Source: Rubrobacter indicoceani
GTDB lineage: Bacteria; Actinomycetota; Rubrobacteria; Rubrobacterales; Rubrobacteraceae
Direction: 5' to 3'
DNA length: 64,000 bases
Assembly (NCBI RefSeq): GCF_003568865.1
Contig: NZ_CP031115.1
Coordinates: 434,001 to 498,000 of the forward strand
Notes under the pieces: generated by a model
The model's input: only the letters and a program-made list of their open reading frames with translations
Told to the model about the DNA's origin: nothing
Databases searched by the model: none
Position numbers and translations under genes: made by a program
Shown here: positions 1 to 7,571 of the stretch, one piece after another
Layout of the letters: every line of letters starts with the position of its first letter
Numbering within the stretch: the stretch's first letter is position 1

Positions 1-364
1 CCTGAGATCATCTCCTCTCTCCGAAGTCCCGGTGAATTGCTTATTTGTAAATGTTCCGTCCTTCGATTACACCGGGGAAAAGAGAATTTCACTTATTGTT
101 GGAAAATATGTAGCAAGCCTTGAGACTCACCGTCGATGGGCGTTATTCTGACGGTGTTTTCCAATAGTACGGGAACCGGGGAAGGAGAGGCACCTCTGCG
201 ACGAAGCTGGTGTCTTGCCAGGGCGAGCGGATGATGTTTCCGGCCCGGCGAGAAGCATAGAGACCCCATGCGAAAACTCAGGTGAAGATCCACGGCAGCG
301 GCACGGGGAATTCGGGAAAGGGTTCTCTTGCGTCGGGTGAAGCGGTTTACTGGAGGAGGAATCC
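1..364 (+). other. Non-coding leader upstream of groES with nested inverted repeats
   Basis: No credible gene is seen here. The right arm at 150-164 is continuous and pairs with two left blocks, 99-106 (TTGGAAAA) and 128-134 (CACCGTC), giving a 15-bp stem interrupted by a 21-nt one-sided bulge. Further short hairpins lie at 207-221 (CTGG/CCAG) and 255-271 (GCAT/ATGC), and a CCGGG block near 176 could close them with CCCGG near 244. This looks like a structured 5' leader or a cis-regulatory RNA. I find neither a CIRCE element nor a full HAIR (HspR) repeat. The function is unknown. Confidence 0.35.
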
Positions 365-628
365 ATGAAGTTCAAGCCCGTAGGCGAGCGCGTTCTGGTG
401 AAGGCCGTGGAGCGGGAGGAGAAGACTCGGTCCGGCATCTTCCTGCCCGACACGGCAGAGGAGAAGCCCCAGACGGCTGAGGTCGTGGCGGTAGGGGACT
501 CGTCGAACGGCGGCCCGAAGGAAGGCGATGTCATCGTCTTCGCAAAGTACTCGGGGACCGAGCTCAAGCTGGACGACGAAGCGCACATGATCCTCGACTC
601 CGAGGACGTACTCGGGATCATGGAGTAG
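365..628 (+). CDS. groES: Co-chaperonin GroES (Cpn10)
   Basis: 87-residue Cpn10. It forms the heptameric cap of the GroEL folding chamber in the cytoplasm. The N-terminal strand with GERVLVK, the mobile loop segment (KTRSGIFLPDTA, about residues 22-33) and the C-terminal DVLGIME strand are all present. It is slightly shorter than the usual 94-100 residues. The ATG at 365 follows a strong Shine-Dalgarno (GGAGGAGG) about 8 bases upstream. groEL starts 3 bases after the stop, so the two genes form a classic coupled groESL operon. The leader upstream is long and structured, but no CIRCE repeat is visible, so heat regulation cannot be assigned. Confidence 0.97.
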   Translation: MKFKPVGERVLVKAVEREEKTRSGIFLPDTAEEKPQTAEVVAVGDSSNGGPKEGDVIVFAKYSGTELKLDDEAHMILDSEDVLGIME

Positions 629-631
629 CGG

Positions 632-2263
632 ATGACCCACAAGGCCATCAGGTTCGACACCGCAGCCCGTAGCTCGCTGGAGCGCGGGGTAGACAAACTC
701 GTCGGGGCGGTCCGGGTTACGCTCGGGCCGAAGGGGCAGTACGTTATCCTTGACCGGGCGTTCGGGACGCCCGTGATCACGAACGACGGCGTTACCATCG
801 CCAAGGAGATCGAACTCGGCGATATCTTTGAGAACCAGGGCGCGCAACTCGTCGTGGAGGTCGCGACAAAGACCAACGACGTGGCCGGCGACGGCACCAC
901 GACCGCGCTCGTACTCGCGCAGACGATCGTCCACGAGGGTCTGAAGAACGTTGCCGCCGGGGCAAACCCGGTTATCCTGAAAACCGGAATGGAGCTGGCT
1001 CTCAGTACGGCGGTCGAATCCATCGCAAAGCAGTCAAAGGAGATATCCGGTCGGGACGACGTGGCGCGGATCGGGACCATCTCGGCCCGTTCGGAGGAGA
1101 TCGGCGGCATCATCTCCGATGCGATAGACAAGGTCGGCAAGGACGGCGTCGTAAACGTCGAAGAAGGTCAGACCTTCGGGATGGAGCTTGCGTTCACCGA
1201 GGGGATGCAGTTCGACAAGGGTTATATCTCGCCGTACTTCGTCACCGACCAGGACCGTCAGGAAGCGGTGCTGGACGAGCCTTACATCCTGCTCGTTGAC
1301 CGGAAGATCTCAAGCCTGCGGGATATCCTGCCGCTCCTGAACGAGTTGAAGGGTCAGAGCAGGCCGCTCCTGATGGTCTGCGAAGACCTCGACGGCGAGG
1401 CCCTGACGACCGTCATCACAAACCAGCTTCGCGGAACGTTCAAGGTAGCTGCTATCCGCGGGCCGGGTTTTGGGGAGCGTCGCAGAAGACAACTGGAGGA
1501 CATCGCCATCCTTACCGGGGGCGAGGTCGTAACCGATGAGACCGGCACCACCCTCGAGAACGTTAGGCTCGCGCAGCTCGGACGGGCGAGGCGGGTCGTC
1601 GTTACAAGAGACGAGACGACCATCATGGACGGCTACGGAGACGAAGAGAAAATCCGGAGCAGGCTCGCGAGGATCAAGACCGAGCTCGAGCAGATGGCGG
1701 CGGAGTTCGACCGCGAGAAGCTTCAGGAACGGCTCGCCAAGCTCGCCGGTGGCGTCGCCGTTATAAAGGTCGGGGCGGCGACCGAGGTCGAACTGAAGGA
1801 GAAGAAGCACCGGGTCGAGGATGCGCTCTCAGCGACGCGGGCTGCCCTTGAAGAGGGCATCGTGCCTGGCGGCGGGGTCGCGCTGCTCCGCGCCCAGAAA
1901 AGCGTCGAAGGGCTGGTCCGTGACCTTGACGGCGACGAGCGGACAGGGGCCATGATCGTCTTCCGCGCGCTTGAGGAACCCGTGCGGCAGATAGCGAGCA
2001 ACGCCGGGGCCGACGAGTCCATAGTCGTTGACAAGGTCCGTTTCAGCGGGGACGCACACGGGTTCAACGCCCTCACCGGAGAGTACGAAGACCTCGTGAA
2101 AGCCGGGGTGATAGACCCGGCGATGGTAACGAGGAGCGCCCTGCAGAACGCCGTCTCGATCGGTGGTCTGATCGTAACCACCAACGTCATCGTGGCCGAA
2201 CCGCCGCCGGATAGCGGGGGCGCGTCGGAGGTGCTTCGCAGGGGCATGAACATGGACTTCTGA
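632..2263 (+). CDS. groEL: Chaperonin GroEL (Cpn60)
   Basis: 543-residue group I chaperonin, the ATP-driven 14-mer that folds proteins with GroES. The ATP-site motifs are intact: LGPKGQYV near residue 30, VAGDGTTTALVLAQ near 87, and EEGIVPGGGVAL near 410. The C-terminus ends MNMDF and lacks the GGM-repeat tail found in many GroELs, which is common in actinobacterial copies. It starts with ATG, with the SD (GGAG) lying in the groES stop region, so the genes are translationally coupled. A perfect hairpin without a T-run follows at 2293-2318. Only this one copy is in the window; many actinobacteria carry a second groEL elsewhere. Confidence 0.97.
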   Translation: MTHKAIRFDTAARSSLERGVDKLVGAVRVTLGPKGQYVILDRAFGTPVITNDGVTIAKEIELGDIFENQGAQLVVEVATKTNDVAGDGTTTALVLAQTIVHEGLKNVAAGANPVILKTGMELALSTAVESIAKQSKEISGRDDVARIGTISARSEEIGGIISDAIDKVGKDGVVNVEEGQTFGMELAFTEGMQFDKGYISPYFVTDQDRQEAVLDEPYILLVDRKISSLRDILPLLNELKGQSRPLLMVCEDLDGEALTTVITNQLRGTFKVAAIRGPGFGERRRRQLEDIAILTGGEVVTDETGTTLENVRLAQLGRARRVVVTRDETTIMDGYGDEEKIRSRLARIKTELEQMAAEFDREKLQERLAKLAGGVAVIKVGAATEVELKEKKHRVEDALSATRAALEEGIVPGGGVALLRAQKSVEGLVRDLDGDERTGAMIVFRALEEPVRQIASNAGADESIVVDKVRFSGDAHGFNALTGEYEDLVKAGVIDPAMVTRSALQNAVSIGGLIVTTNVIVAEPPPDSGGASEVLRRGMNMDF

Positions 2264-2292
2264 GAAAGAGGTCCGGCAAAGAGAAGATTACC

Positions 2293-2318
2293 GGGCGACG
2301 CTTCTCACGGCGTCGCCC
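2293..2318 (+). terminator. Hairpin after groEL
   Basis: GGGCGACG at 2293-2300 and CGTCGCCC at 2311-2318 form a perfect 8-bp stem, extendable by one inner pair, around a 10-nt loop. No T-tract follows. It may be a weak terminator or an mRNA-stabilising hairpin between groEL and the small downstream gene. Confidence 0.45.
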
Positions 2319-2337
2319 CGATCTCGGGAGGTCTTAC

Positions 2338-2640
2338 ATGCAGAAAGAATCGGTGCTCGCGGACTGGACGGGGTACGGGGTGTTTGTAACCTACACCTCC
2401 GGCCCCGACCTCGACGCAAACGAACCGAACAAGCTCGTGAGGGGAGAAGCGCAGGCCGTAACGGCCTCATTTCTGCTCGAGCGGGTGGGGGAGGCGGGCA
2501 TCGAGGTCAAGCGCGGCGACAGCCCGACGATCTTTATGTCTTGGGGTGCGATCATGTACATCCAGGGGCCGCCGCCGGAGGTGAGGGCGCAGATAGACAG
2601 ACAGACGTCCAACAAGGGAACCGACGCCTCGATGAACTAG
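2338..2640 (+). CDS. Conserved-looking small hypothetical protein
   Basis: 100-residue soluble protein that I do not recognise. ATG at 2338 has a good SD (GGGAGG, spacing about 7). The middle is predicted beta-rich (GVFVTYTSGPDL, QAVTASFLLERVGEAGIEVKR, PTIFMSWGAIMYIQG), and there is no signal peptide or membrane helix. One Trp-containing segment (TIFMSWGAIMYI) is reminiscent of small SH3/PH-like barrels, but that is only an impression. It sits 75 bases downstream of groEL on the same strand behind a hairpin, so it may be a weakly expressed third cistron of the chaperonin operon. The function is unknown. Confidence 0.75.
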   Translation: MQKESVLADWTGYGVFVTYTSGPDLDANEPNKLVRGEAQAVTASFLLERVGEAGIEVKRGDSPTIFMSWGAIMYIQGPPPEVRAQIDRQTSNKGTDASMN

Positions 2641-2653
2641 AAGTCGGGGGTCC

Positions 2654-2684
2654 TTCGGGATGCCTCGGCGGCTGACATCCCGAA
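2654..2684. terminator. Bidirectional hairpin between convergent genes
   Basis: TTCGGGATG at 2654-2662 pairs perfectly with CATCCCGAA at 2676-2684 around a 13-nt loop. It lies in the 58-bp gap between the converging small gene at 2338-2640 and pntB. There is no long T-run, so intrinsic termination is plausible but not certain. Confidence 0.55.
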
Positions 2685-2698
2685 AGTTCGCCGGATTC

Positions 2699-4105
2699 CT
2701 AGCTCTTCACAGAACCGAGTACGTCCTGAAGACCCTGTTTCGCGTCGGCGAAGAGCATCATCGTCTTCTCGGTATCGTAGAAAAGCGGGTTGTCCACGCC
2801 CGCAAAGCCGGGTGAGAGGCTCCGCTTTACAAAGATTATCCGTTTCGCGCTCTCGGCGTCGAGAACGGGCATGCCGCTTATGGGCGTGTCCTGTTCGGGG
2901 TCGTTGGCCGCCGGGTTGACCACGTCGTTCGCTCCGACGATTATCACGGCGTCCGTATCGGCGAACTCGGGGTTGATGTCTTCGAGGTCGTAGAGCTTCT
3001 CGTAGGCGACCCCGACTTCGGTGAGCAGAACGTTCATGTGGCCGGGCATCCTGCCGGCGACCGGGTGTATCCCGAACAGCACTTCCTTGCCCTGCCCCTC
3101 CAGGGTGTCGGTCAGGTCGCGCATGGCCTGCTGCGCCTGAGCGACGGCCAGGCCGTAGCCCGGTATGACGATTATCTTCTGCGCCTCGTCCGTGAGGTAC
3201 TCCCCGACCGCCTCCGGCGACACGTCGTTGACCGGCTTCTCCTCGCCGTCATCGGACTTCTTGCTCGTCCCGGAGGCGGCGATGCCCGCGAAGATGATTT
3301 TCCCCAGAGGCCGCCCCAGAGCGCCGCTCATCAGCCTCGTCAGAATTGTCCCCGACGCGCCGACTATCGTTCCGGCGATTATAAGGATGTAGTTGTCGAG
3401 GACGAAGCCGCTTATGGCCGCTGCGACCCCGGTGAAGGCGTTCAGCAGCGAGATAACGATGGGCATGTCCGCACCGCCGATCGGGATAACAAGCAGCACC
3501 CCGAGAAGCGCCGAGGCCGCAAGCACCGCGACCACCGACGCGACCGGGGAGAGAAACGGCAGGATCGCACCGCCCGAGAAAGCGTTCGCCGCCAGCACCA
3601 GAATCCCGATGAATAGCACGGCGTTCACGACCTGCTGAAGCGGGAACGTAACCGACCCGGTAAACGCAACCTCCTGAAGCTTCAGAAACGCCACGACGCT
3701 ACCCATGAAGCTTACCGAACCGATCAGGACCGTCAGCGGCACGGTGATGTCCGCAACGAGGCTCGACTCGCCGCCCGCCTGGAAATGATAGAACTCCGAG
3801 AGGGCGATAAGGGCGGCGGCCCCGCCACCGACGCCGTTGTAAGCGGCGACCATCTGCGGCATCGCGGTCATCTGGACCCGTTCGGCGGACAAGGCCCCGA
3901 GGCCGCCACCGACAACGACGGCCACCCCGATCAAAAGCAGACTCTGGAACTCTATGACGAAGAGCGTCGTTACGATGGCCACTATCATCCCGAAGGCCGC
4001 GATGGTGTTGCCCGAGCGTGCCGTCTCCGGGGTGCGCAGCCGCCGGATCCCGAGGATAAAGAGCGCGGCCGCGACGAGATACGCTATAAAGGTTGCGACT
4101 TCCAA
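2699..4105 (-). CDS. pntB: NAD(P) transhydrogenase subunit beta
   Basis: 468-residue PntB. It is the membrane domain plus NADP(H)-binding domain III of the proton-translocating transhydrogenase, which reduces NADP+ with NADH using the proton gradient. About eight hydrophobic segments fill residues 1-270 (GGGLGALSAERVQMTAMPQMVAAYNGVGGGAAAL is diagnostic). Domain III (about 300-465) has the NADP fold: VIPGYGLAVAQAQ, GIHPVAGRMPGHMNVLL, GANDVVNPAA and KRSLSPGFAGVDNPLFY. It is the last gene of the operon pntA1-pntA2-pntB with 2-3 base gaps. It likely supplies NADPH for biosynthesis and redox defence. Confidence 0.96.
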   Translation of the reverse strand: MEVATFIAYLVAAALFILGIRRLRTPETARSGNTIAAFGMIVAIVTTLFVIEFQSLLLIGVAVVVGGGLGALSAERVQMTAMPQMVAAYNGVGGGAAALIALSEFYHFQAGGESSLVADITVPLTVLIGSVSFMGSVVAFLKLQEVAFTGSVTFPLQQVVNAVLFIGILVLAANAFSGGAILPFLSPVASVVAVLAASALLGVLLVIPIGGADMPIVISLLNAFTGVAAAISGFVLDNYILIIAGTIVGASGTILTRLMSGALGRPLGKIIFAGIAASGTSKKSDDGEEKPVNDVSPEAVGEYLTDEAQKIIVIPGYGLAVAQAQQAMRDLTDTLEGQGKEVLFGIHPVAGRMPGHMNVLLTEVGVAYEKLYDLEDINPEFADTDAVIIVGANDVVNPAANDPEQDTPISGMPVLDAESAKRIIFVKRSLSPGFAGVDNPLFYDTEKTMMLFADAKQGLQDVLGSVKS

Positions 4106-4108
4106 AGC

Positions 4109-4408
4109 CTAACCCCTCCTCTTCACGCGCTTGACCGGCGGGCGGAACATGCCGAGCATCCGGTTCGTGACCCAGAAGCCCCCGACGACGTTCAGCGCGC
4201 CGAAGAAGACCGCCAGAAAACCGACGGCCTTGACCCACGCCGGACCGTCCTGGGCGACCGTGATCATCCCACCCACGAGGATGATGCCGTGTATTGCGTT
4301 TGTCGCGCTCATAAGCGGCGTATGCAGAAGGTTCGGGACGCGCGAGATCAACTCGAACCCCAGAAAGGCCGCAAGCCCCAGCACCGCGAGCTGTGTCAGA
4401 AGATCCAC
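4109..4408 (-). CDS. pntA2: NAD(P) transhydrogenase subunit alpha part 2 (PntA2/PntAB)
   Basis: 99-residue membrane protein with three to four hydrophobic helices (LLTQLAVLGLAAFLGFELI, THGIILVGG-type centre, LAVFFGALNVVGGFWVTNRML). It is the N-terminal part of the transmembrane domain that is fused to subunit alpha in E. coli but separate in the split (Rhodospirillum-type) enzyme. The motif LISRVPNLLHTPLMSATNAIHGI is typical of the family. It starts 2 bases after pntA1 ends and ends 3 bases before pntB starts, so the three subunits are co-translated in equal amounts. Confidence 0.94.
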   Translation of the reverse strand: MDLLTQLAVLGLAAFLGFELISRVPNLLHTPLMSATNAIHGIILVGGMITVAQDGPAWVKAVGFLAVFFGALNVVGGFWVTNRMLGMFRPPVKRVKRRG

Positions 4409-4410
4409 GT

Positions 4411-5712
4411 CTAGTTCGCCTCTTTCTCTTTATCTCTCGCGGGTTCGAGCGCGTCCCGCGTCCGTTCGTCGCGCACCTCGCCGTCGTGGGCGATGCAGGT
4501 CTTGTCCATGATCTCATCCTCGAAGTCGAGCGTGAGCTTCGGTGAATCTTCGCCCTCGGGCTTCTCCGTGATGTGGTTTATAAGGTTCGCCATGTTTCTG
4601 GAGAGAAGCTGGCTTGCGTGTATGGGTAGCCGGCTCGGCAGGTTCACCGGACCGATGATCTCGACAAGGTTGTGCCGGACGGTCTCCCCGGCCTCCGTAA
4701 GCTCGCAGTTCCCGCCGGACTCCGCCGCGAGGTCAACGACTATCGAGCCGGGTTTCATGCTCTCGACCATCGCCTTGTCCACCAGAACCGGGGCCTTTCT
4801 GCCCGGCACGAGCGCGGTCGTTATCACGATGTCCATCTCCGGCAGCCTTCGGCGGATCAACTCCTGGTCCCGGTCGAGCTTCTCCCGGCTCCAGCCCTCA
4901 TCGCCGTCGGCGGAATCTTCCTTTTCCTCCTCGCCCTCGACAACGTAGCGGTCGCGGGGGGGCTCGGCGTAGGAGTGGAAGCCCATCTTCGTCATGAGCT
5001 TTGCAAAGCCCTGCGGTTCGTACTCGACGTACTCGTCGTTATCTCCCTCGTCTTCTTTCTCGTCGTTCGAGTCAAGAAAGGTCGCCCCGAGAGAGCGAGC
5101 CTGATCCTTTGTTTCGGGCCGGATGTCGTAGGCGAAGACCTCCGCCCCGAGACGGTTCATCATCGCGATGGCCTGAAGCCCGGCGACCGCCACCCCGAAG
5201 ACCATCACCTTCGCCGCTTTTGTCGTACCCGCCGCGCTCGACAGCATCGGGACGTACCGCCCGAGCGAATCCGCCGCGAGTATCGCCGTCTTGTAACCGG
5301 CTATGGAGCCCATCGAGCTCAGAGCGTCCATCGCCTGCGCAACGCTCGTCCTCGGTATCGCCTCGTTGGAGAAGACCGTTACGCCCGCTTTCGCGAGCTT
5401 CTCGACCGTCTCTGGAAAGGTCGGACCGTTGAGAAAGCACACAAGGGCCTGACCCTCGTGCATCAGCGTTATCTCGTCGTCGTTCGGCCTCGACACCTTT
5501 ATCACCACATCCGACCGCGAGTACAGGTCGGACGCTTCTGCGACTATCTCACCTCCGGCCTCTCTGTAGGCTTCGTCGGGGTTGTAGTCACGGCCCGCGC
5601 CGGACTCGACCAGAACCCTGAAACCCTGTTTGGATAATTTCTGGACGGTCTCCGGCACCAGGCCGACCCGCCGCTCACCTTCCTGCGTCTCCTTCGGAAC
5701 TCCTATTTTCAT
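4411..5712 (-). CDS. pntA1: NAD(P) transhydrogenase subunit alpha part 1, with acidic insertion
   Basis: 433-residue NAD(H)-binding domain I, of the alanine dehydrogenase/PNT family. N-terminal MKIGVPKETQEGERRVGLVPETV and the Rossmann segment MVFGVAVAGLQAIAMMNRLGAEV (about residues 170-195) are clear, and ITTALVPGRKAPVLV and EIIGPVNLPSR follow. The family is normally about 375-385 residues. The excess is an acidic segment (about residues 210-285, rich in D and E, encoded near 4870-5090) between the Rossmann core and the RQD-type region. No SD is seen. A TATACT hexamer ends 7 bases upstream of the ATG, suggesting a leaderless or very short-leader mRNA. Confidence 0.94.
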   Translation of the reverse strand: MKIGVPKETQEGERRVGLVPETVQKLSKQGFRVLVESGAGRDYNPDEAYREAGGEIVAEASDLYSRSDVVIKVSRPNDDEITLMHEGQALVCFLNGPTFPETVEKLAKAGVTVFSNEAIPRTSVAQAMDALSSMGSIAGYKTAILAADSLGRYVPMLSSAAGTTKAAKVMVFGVAVAGLQAIAMMNRLGAEVFAYDIRPETKDQARSLGATFLDSNDEKEDEGDNDEYVEYEPQGFAKLMTKMGFHSYAEPPRDRYVVEGEEEKEDSADGDEGWSREKLDRDQELIRRRLPEMDIVITTALVPGRKAPVLVDKAMVESMKPGSIVVDLAAESGGNCELTEAGETVRHNLVEIIGPVNLPSRLPIHASQLLSRNMANLINHITEKPEGEDSPKLTLDFEDEIMDKTCIAHDGEVRDERTRDALEPARDKEKEAN

Positions 5713-5719
5713 GTGTCCA

Positions 5720-5725
5720 AGTATA
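5720..5725 (-). promoter_or_regulatory. Candidate -10 box for the pnt operon
   Basis: On the minus strand TATACT lies 7 bases before the pntA1 ATG, with no Shine-Dalgarno between them. Spacing of this kind places transcription start at or next to the start codon, as in leaderless actinobacterial mRNAs. No convincing -35 box was found. Confidence 0.4.
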
Positions 5726-5928
5726 GGTAGGATGTGCTCCCCGCGCTACGGCCCTGCAGGGCGTGGATGATGGTGACCTCTACCCCAGAACCGGCAGGGT
5801 CGTTGCCGGTGTGGTTGTTGCCGGATTGTAATGTCGCCCGTGTAATATAGCGACGGACCGCTCCGCTGGAGCGTCCGACAAGCCTCCGATAACGAACGTC
5901 GAAGTACGAAGTGAGAGGGGAATCCCCT

Positions 5929-6684
5929 TTGAAGGTCTACAGAAGCAACCGTTTCGGGCTCGGCGAGCTTGGCTGCCGCCCGGCGAAACCCCCGAAACCC
6001 CAAAAAGCCCGCGCACCGGAAGAATCCGCCCCGGGTCGAGAGCCTTTTCAGACGGCCCGACCGACCTCGCGCCGGGAGCTTCGCCGGGAGAAGACCCCCT
6101 CGAAAAAGACCGCTGCCGGGCGCAGACGACGGCCTCTGGCGGGCTTGCTGAGCGTGCTCATGGTTCTCGCCGGGCTGGGGGTGGTCGGCTACTCGGTGTT
6201 CGGGAGCTCCATGGTGGGCATCGCAAACTCTGTCGTCAACCCGGCCCCCGTCCCGACTGACAACGAGCTTACCCTCACGGTACCGGGGATGTCGCGGGTG
6301 GATGACGACCCGGTCTATACCGCTCAGGCCTCCGACACGGCGATGCTCGACCGGGGCGCGGTGCATGTAGAGGGCACCGGCTACCCCTGGGAAGAAGAGG
6401 CCAACGTCTACATTGCAGGCCACAGGATAGGATACGCCGGCTCGGACAGCTTCTTTCAGTTCTACGACCTGAACAAGCTGGAGAGCGGGGATGAGATCCT
6501 GCTCACCGACTCGAACGGCACCGAGTACACCTATACCGTCTTCAACAAGATAACCGTCTCGCCCACCGACGCGCAGGTGCTCGACCCGATACCCGGAAAG
6601 AACATCGTCAGCCTCCAGACCTGCACCCTGCCCGACTACTCCCGACGCCTGATAGTCCAGGGCGAACTCACGACCGTCGCCTGA
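5929..6684 (+). CDS. Class E-type sortase, membrane anchored
   Basis: 251-residue transpeptidase of the sortase fold, which joins proteins to the cell wall or to each other outside the membrane. A long basic Pro/Arg-rich cytoplasmic tail (residues 1-70) precedes one membrane helix (about 71-95, LAGLLSVLMVLAGLGVVGYSV). The catalytic set is visible: His165 (IAGHRIGY), Cys232 (SLQTC) and Arg239/240 (SRRLIVQG). I prefer the TTG at 5929, preceded by GAGAGGGG at good spacing; a GTG at 5911 in the same frame is the alternative. No gene with an LPXTG or LAXTG tail lies nearby. It is one of three sortases in the window. Confidence 0.88.
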   Translation: MKVYRSNRFGLGELGCRPAKPPKPQKARAPEESAPGREPFQTARPTSRRELRREKTPSKKTAAGRRRRPLAGLLSVLMVLAGLGVVGYSVFGSSMVGIANSVVNPAPVPTDNELTLTVPGMSRVDDDPVYTAQASDTAMLDRGAVHVEGTGYPWEEEANVYIAGHRIGYAGSDSFFQFYDLNKLESGDEILLTDSNGTEYTYTVFNKITVSPTDAQVLDPIPGKNIVSLQTCTLPDYSRRLIVQGELTTVA

Positions 6685-6720
6685 GCGACGAAAACCCCCG
6701 AACGAGAAGGGGGAAAGACC

Positions 6721-6748
6721 GGGTGAGACGAAGTGAATCGTCTCACCC
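6721..6748. terminator. Bidirectional hairpin terminator
   Basis: GGGTGAGACG at 6721-6730 and CGTCTCACCC at 6739-6748 form a perfect 10-bp stem with an 8-nt loop, between the converging sortase and the small charged gene at 6770-7015. It is preceded by a short GA-rich stretch. It is a good candidate for termination from both sides although T-runs are short. Confidence 0.6.
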
Positions 6749-6769
6749 GCCCGGCACGTTTAGAAGATC

Positions 6770-7015
6770 CTACCTGCGACGCGAGGGACCGGAGCCGCCT
6801 CCGCCTCCGAACTTATCCCGGACAAACCTCTCGGCCTTTTCGAAGATGCCCTTCTCCTGCGCCCGGTCTATGAGCTTGTCTATGCTTCCTTTCTCACGTC
6901 CGCTCTGGCTTGAACGGTTTCCTTCGGTCCGGTCGTTGTCCGGGCTGTCGGGGCCGGGGCGAGTACCTTCGTTGCGCCTCAGCCTCTCCCGGCGGTTTTC
7001 TTCGTTGCGATCCAT
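6770..7015 (-). CDS. Small highly charged hypothetical protein
   Basis: 81-residue protein. The first 45 residues are extremely rich in Arg, Glu, Asn, Asp and Gly and probably disordered. An amphipathic helix follows (SIDKLIDRAQEKGIFEKAERFVRDKF, about residues 44-69), and the tail is Gly/Ser/Arg-rich. The ATG at 7015 has an ideal SD (AAAGGAG, 6 bases upstream), which rules out the longer in-frame extension overlapping the ferredoxin gene. There is no membrane segment or signal peptide. The helix plus disordered tails could suit a nucleic-acid or protein-binding accessory role, but nothing identifies it. Confidence 0.72.
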   Translation of the reverse strand: MDRNEENRRERLRRNEGTRPGPDSPDNDRTEGNRSSQSGREKGSIDKLIDRAQEKGIFEKAERFVRDKFGGGGGSGPSRRR

Positions 7016-7089
7016 GGAAAACTCCTTTCGTATCGCACACGCTCTACTTGCCCGTTTAGCGTACCGAACGAAACGCCGCCGGAACCTCT

Positions 7090-7422
7090 CTACCTGAAAT
7101 CCGCCGACAGCCTCTCGACCGGGCGACCGCAGGAGAGATGCTCCTCGACTATCGCCGGTACGTCCCGCTCCGAAACGCCGACGTACCACGTCCCTTCCGG
7201 GTAGACGACGGCGTTCGGACCGTGCTTGCAGAGCCCGAGACACCCGACGGAATCGAGACGCACGTCCCGCCCCAGACCCGCGTCCTTGACCTCGTCTTTG
7301 AGCGTCTTCCGTACGTCCTTCGCCCCGCGCTTCTTGCAGCTGCCGCCGGAACACACGAGCACGTGCGACTCGTAGCCCCGTACCTTTACCCGCTTCGATG
7401 CGAGCTTCGCGCCTTTCGCCAA
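7090..7422 (-). CDS. Thioredoxin-like [2Fe-2S] ferredoxin
   Basis: 110-residue protein of the thioredoxin-like [2Fe-2S] family (NuoE/Aquifex ferredoxin type). Four cysteines are spaced as Cys24-x4-Cys29 and Cys61-x3-Cys65 (VCSGGSC and GCLGLC), matching the cluster ligands of that family. A following beta segment (GPNAVVYPEGTWYVGVS) is also typical. It probably carries electrons in the cytoplasm, with an unknown partner. It is divergently oriented from ppx (start 7572) with about 150 bases between, so the two may share a promoter region. It stands alone, not next to hydrogenase or Nuo genes. Confidence 0.85.
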   Translation of the reverse strand: MAKGAKLASKRVKVRGYESHVLVCSGGSCKKRGAKDVRKTLKDEVKDAGLGRDVRLDSVGCLGLCKHGPNAVVYPEGTWYVGVSERDVPAIVEEHLSCGRPVERLSADFR

Positions 7423-7571
7423 GATCCCTCGTTTCTAACCGGAAGCCATGCCCCCGTGAATGTTCCGTTAAATGAGAACAGTTCCCGATGTCAAGATACC
7501 TCATTTCGAGGCATCTGGTCGGTGCGAGGGTTATCATTTCGCAAGGTTTGTTTATTCTGGATGGAGGTTTC

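Noticed and set aside
110-135. Possible HspR (HAIR) half-site, CTTGAG followed by ACTCA
   Set aside because: The second arm and the spacing of CTTGAGT-N7-ACTCAAG are not present.
121-300. Glycine-riboswitch-like words (GGAGAG and AACTCAGG) in the groES leader
   Set aside because: The conserved core between them is missing, and the downstream genes are chaperonins, not glycine metabolism.
4672-5637. A long plus-strand frame opposite pntA1
   Set aside because: It is the complement of conserved transhydrogenase codons, with an Arg/Leu-rich product, no start signal and no family.
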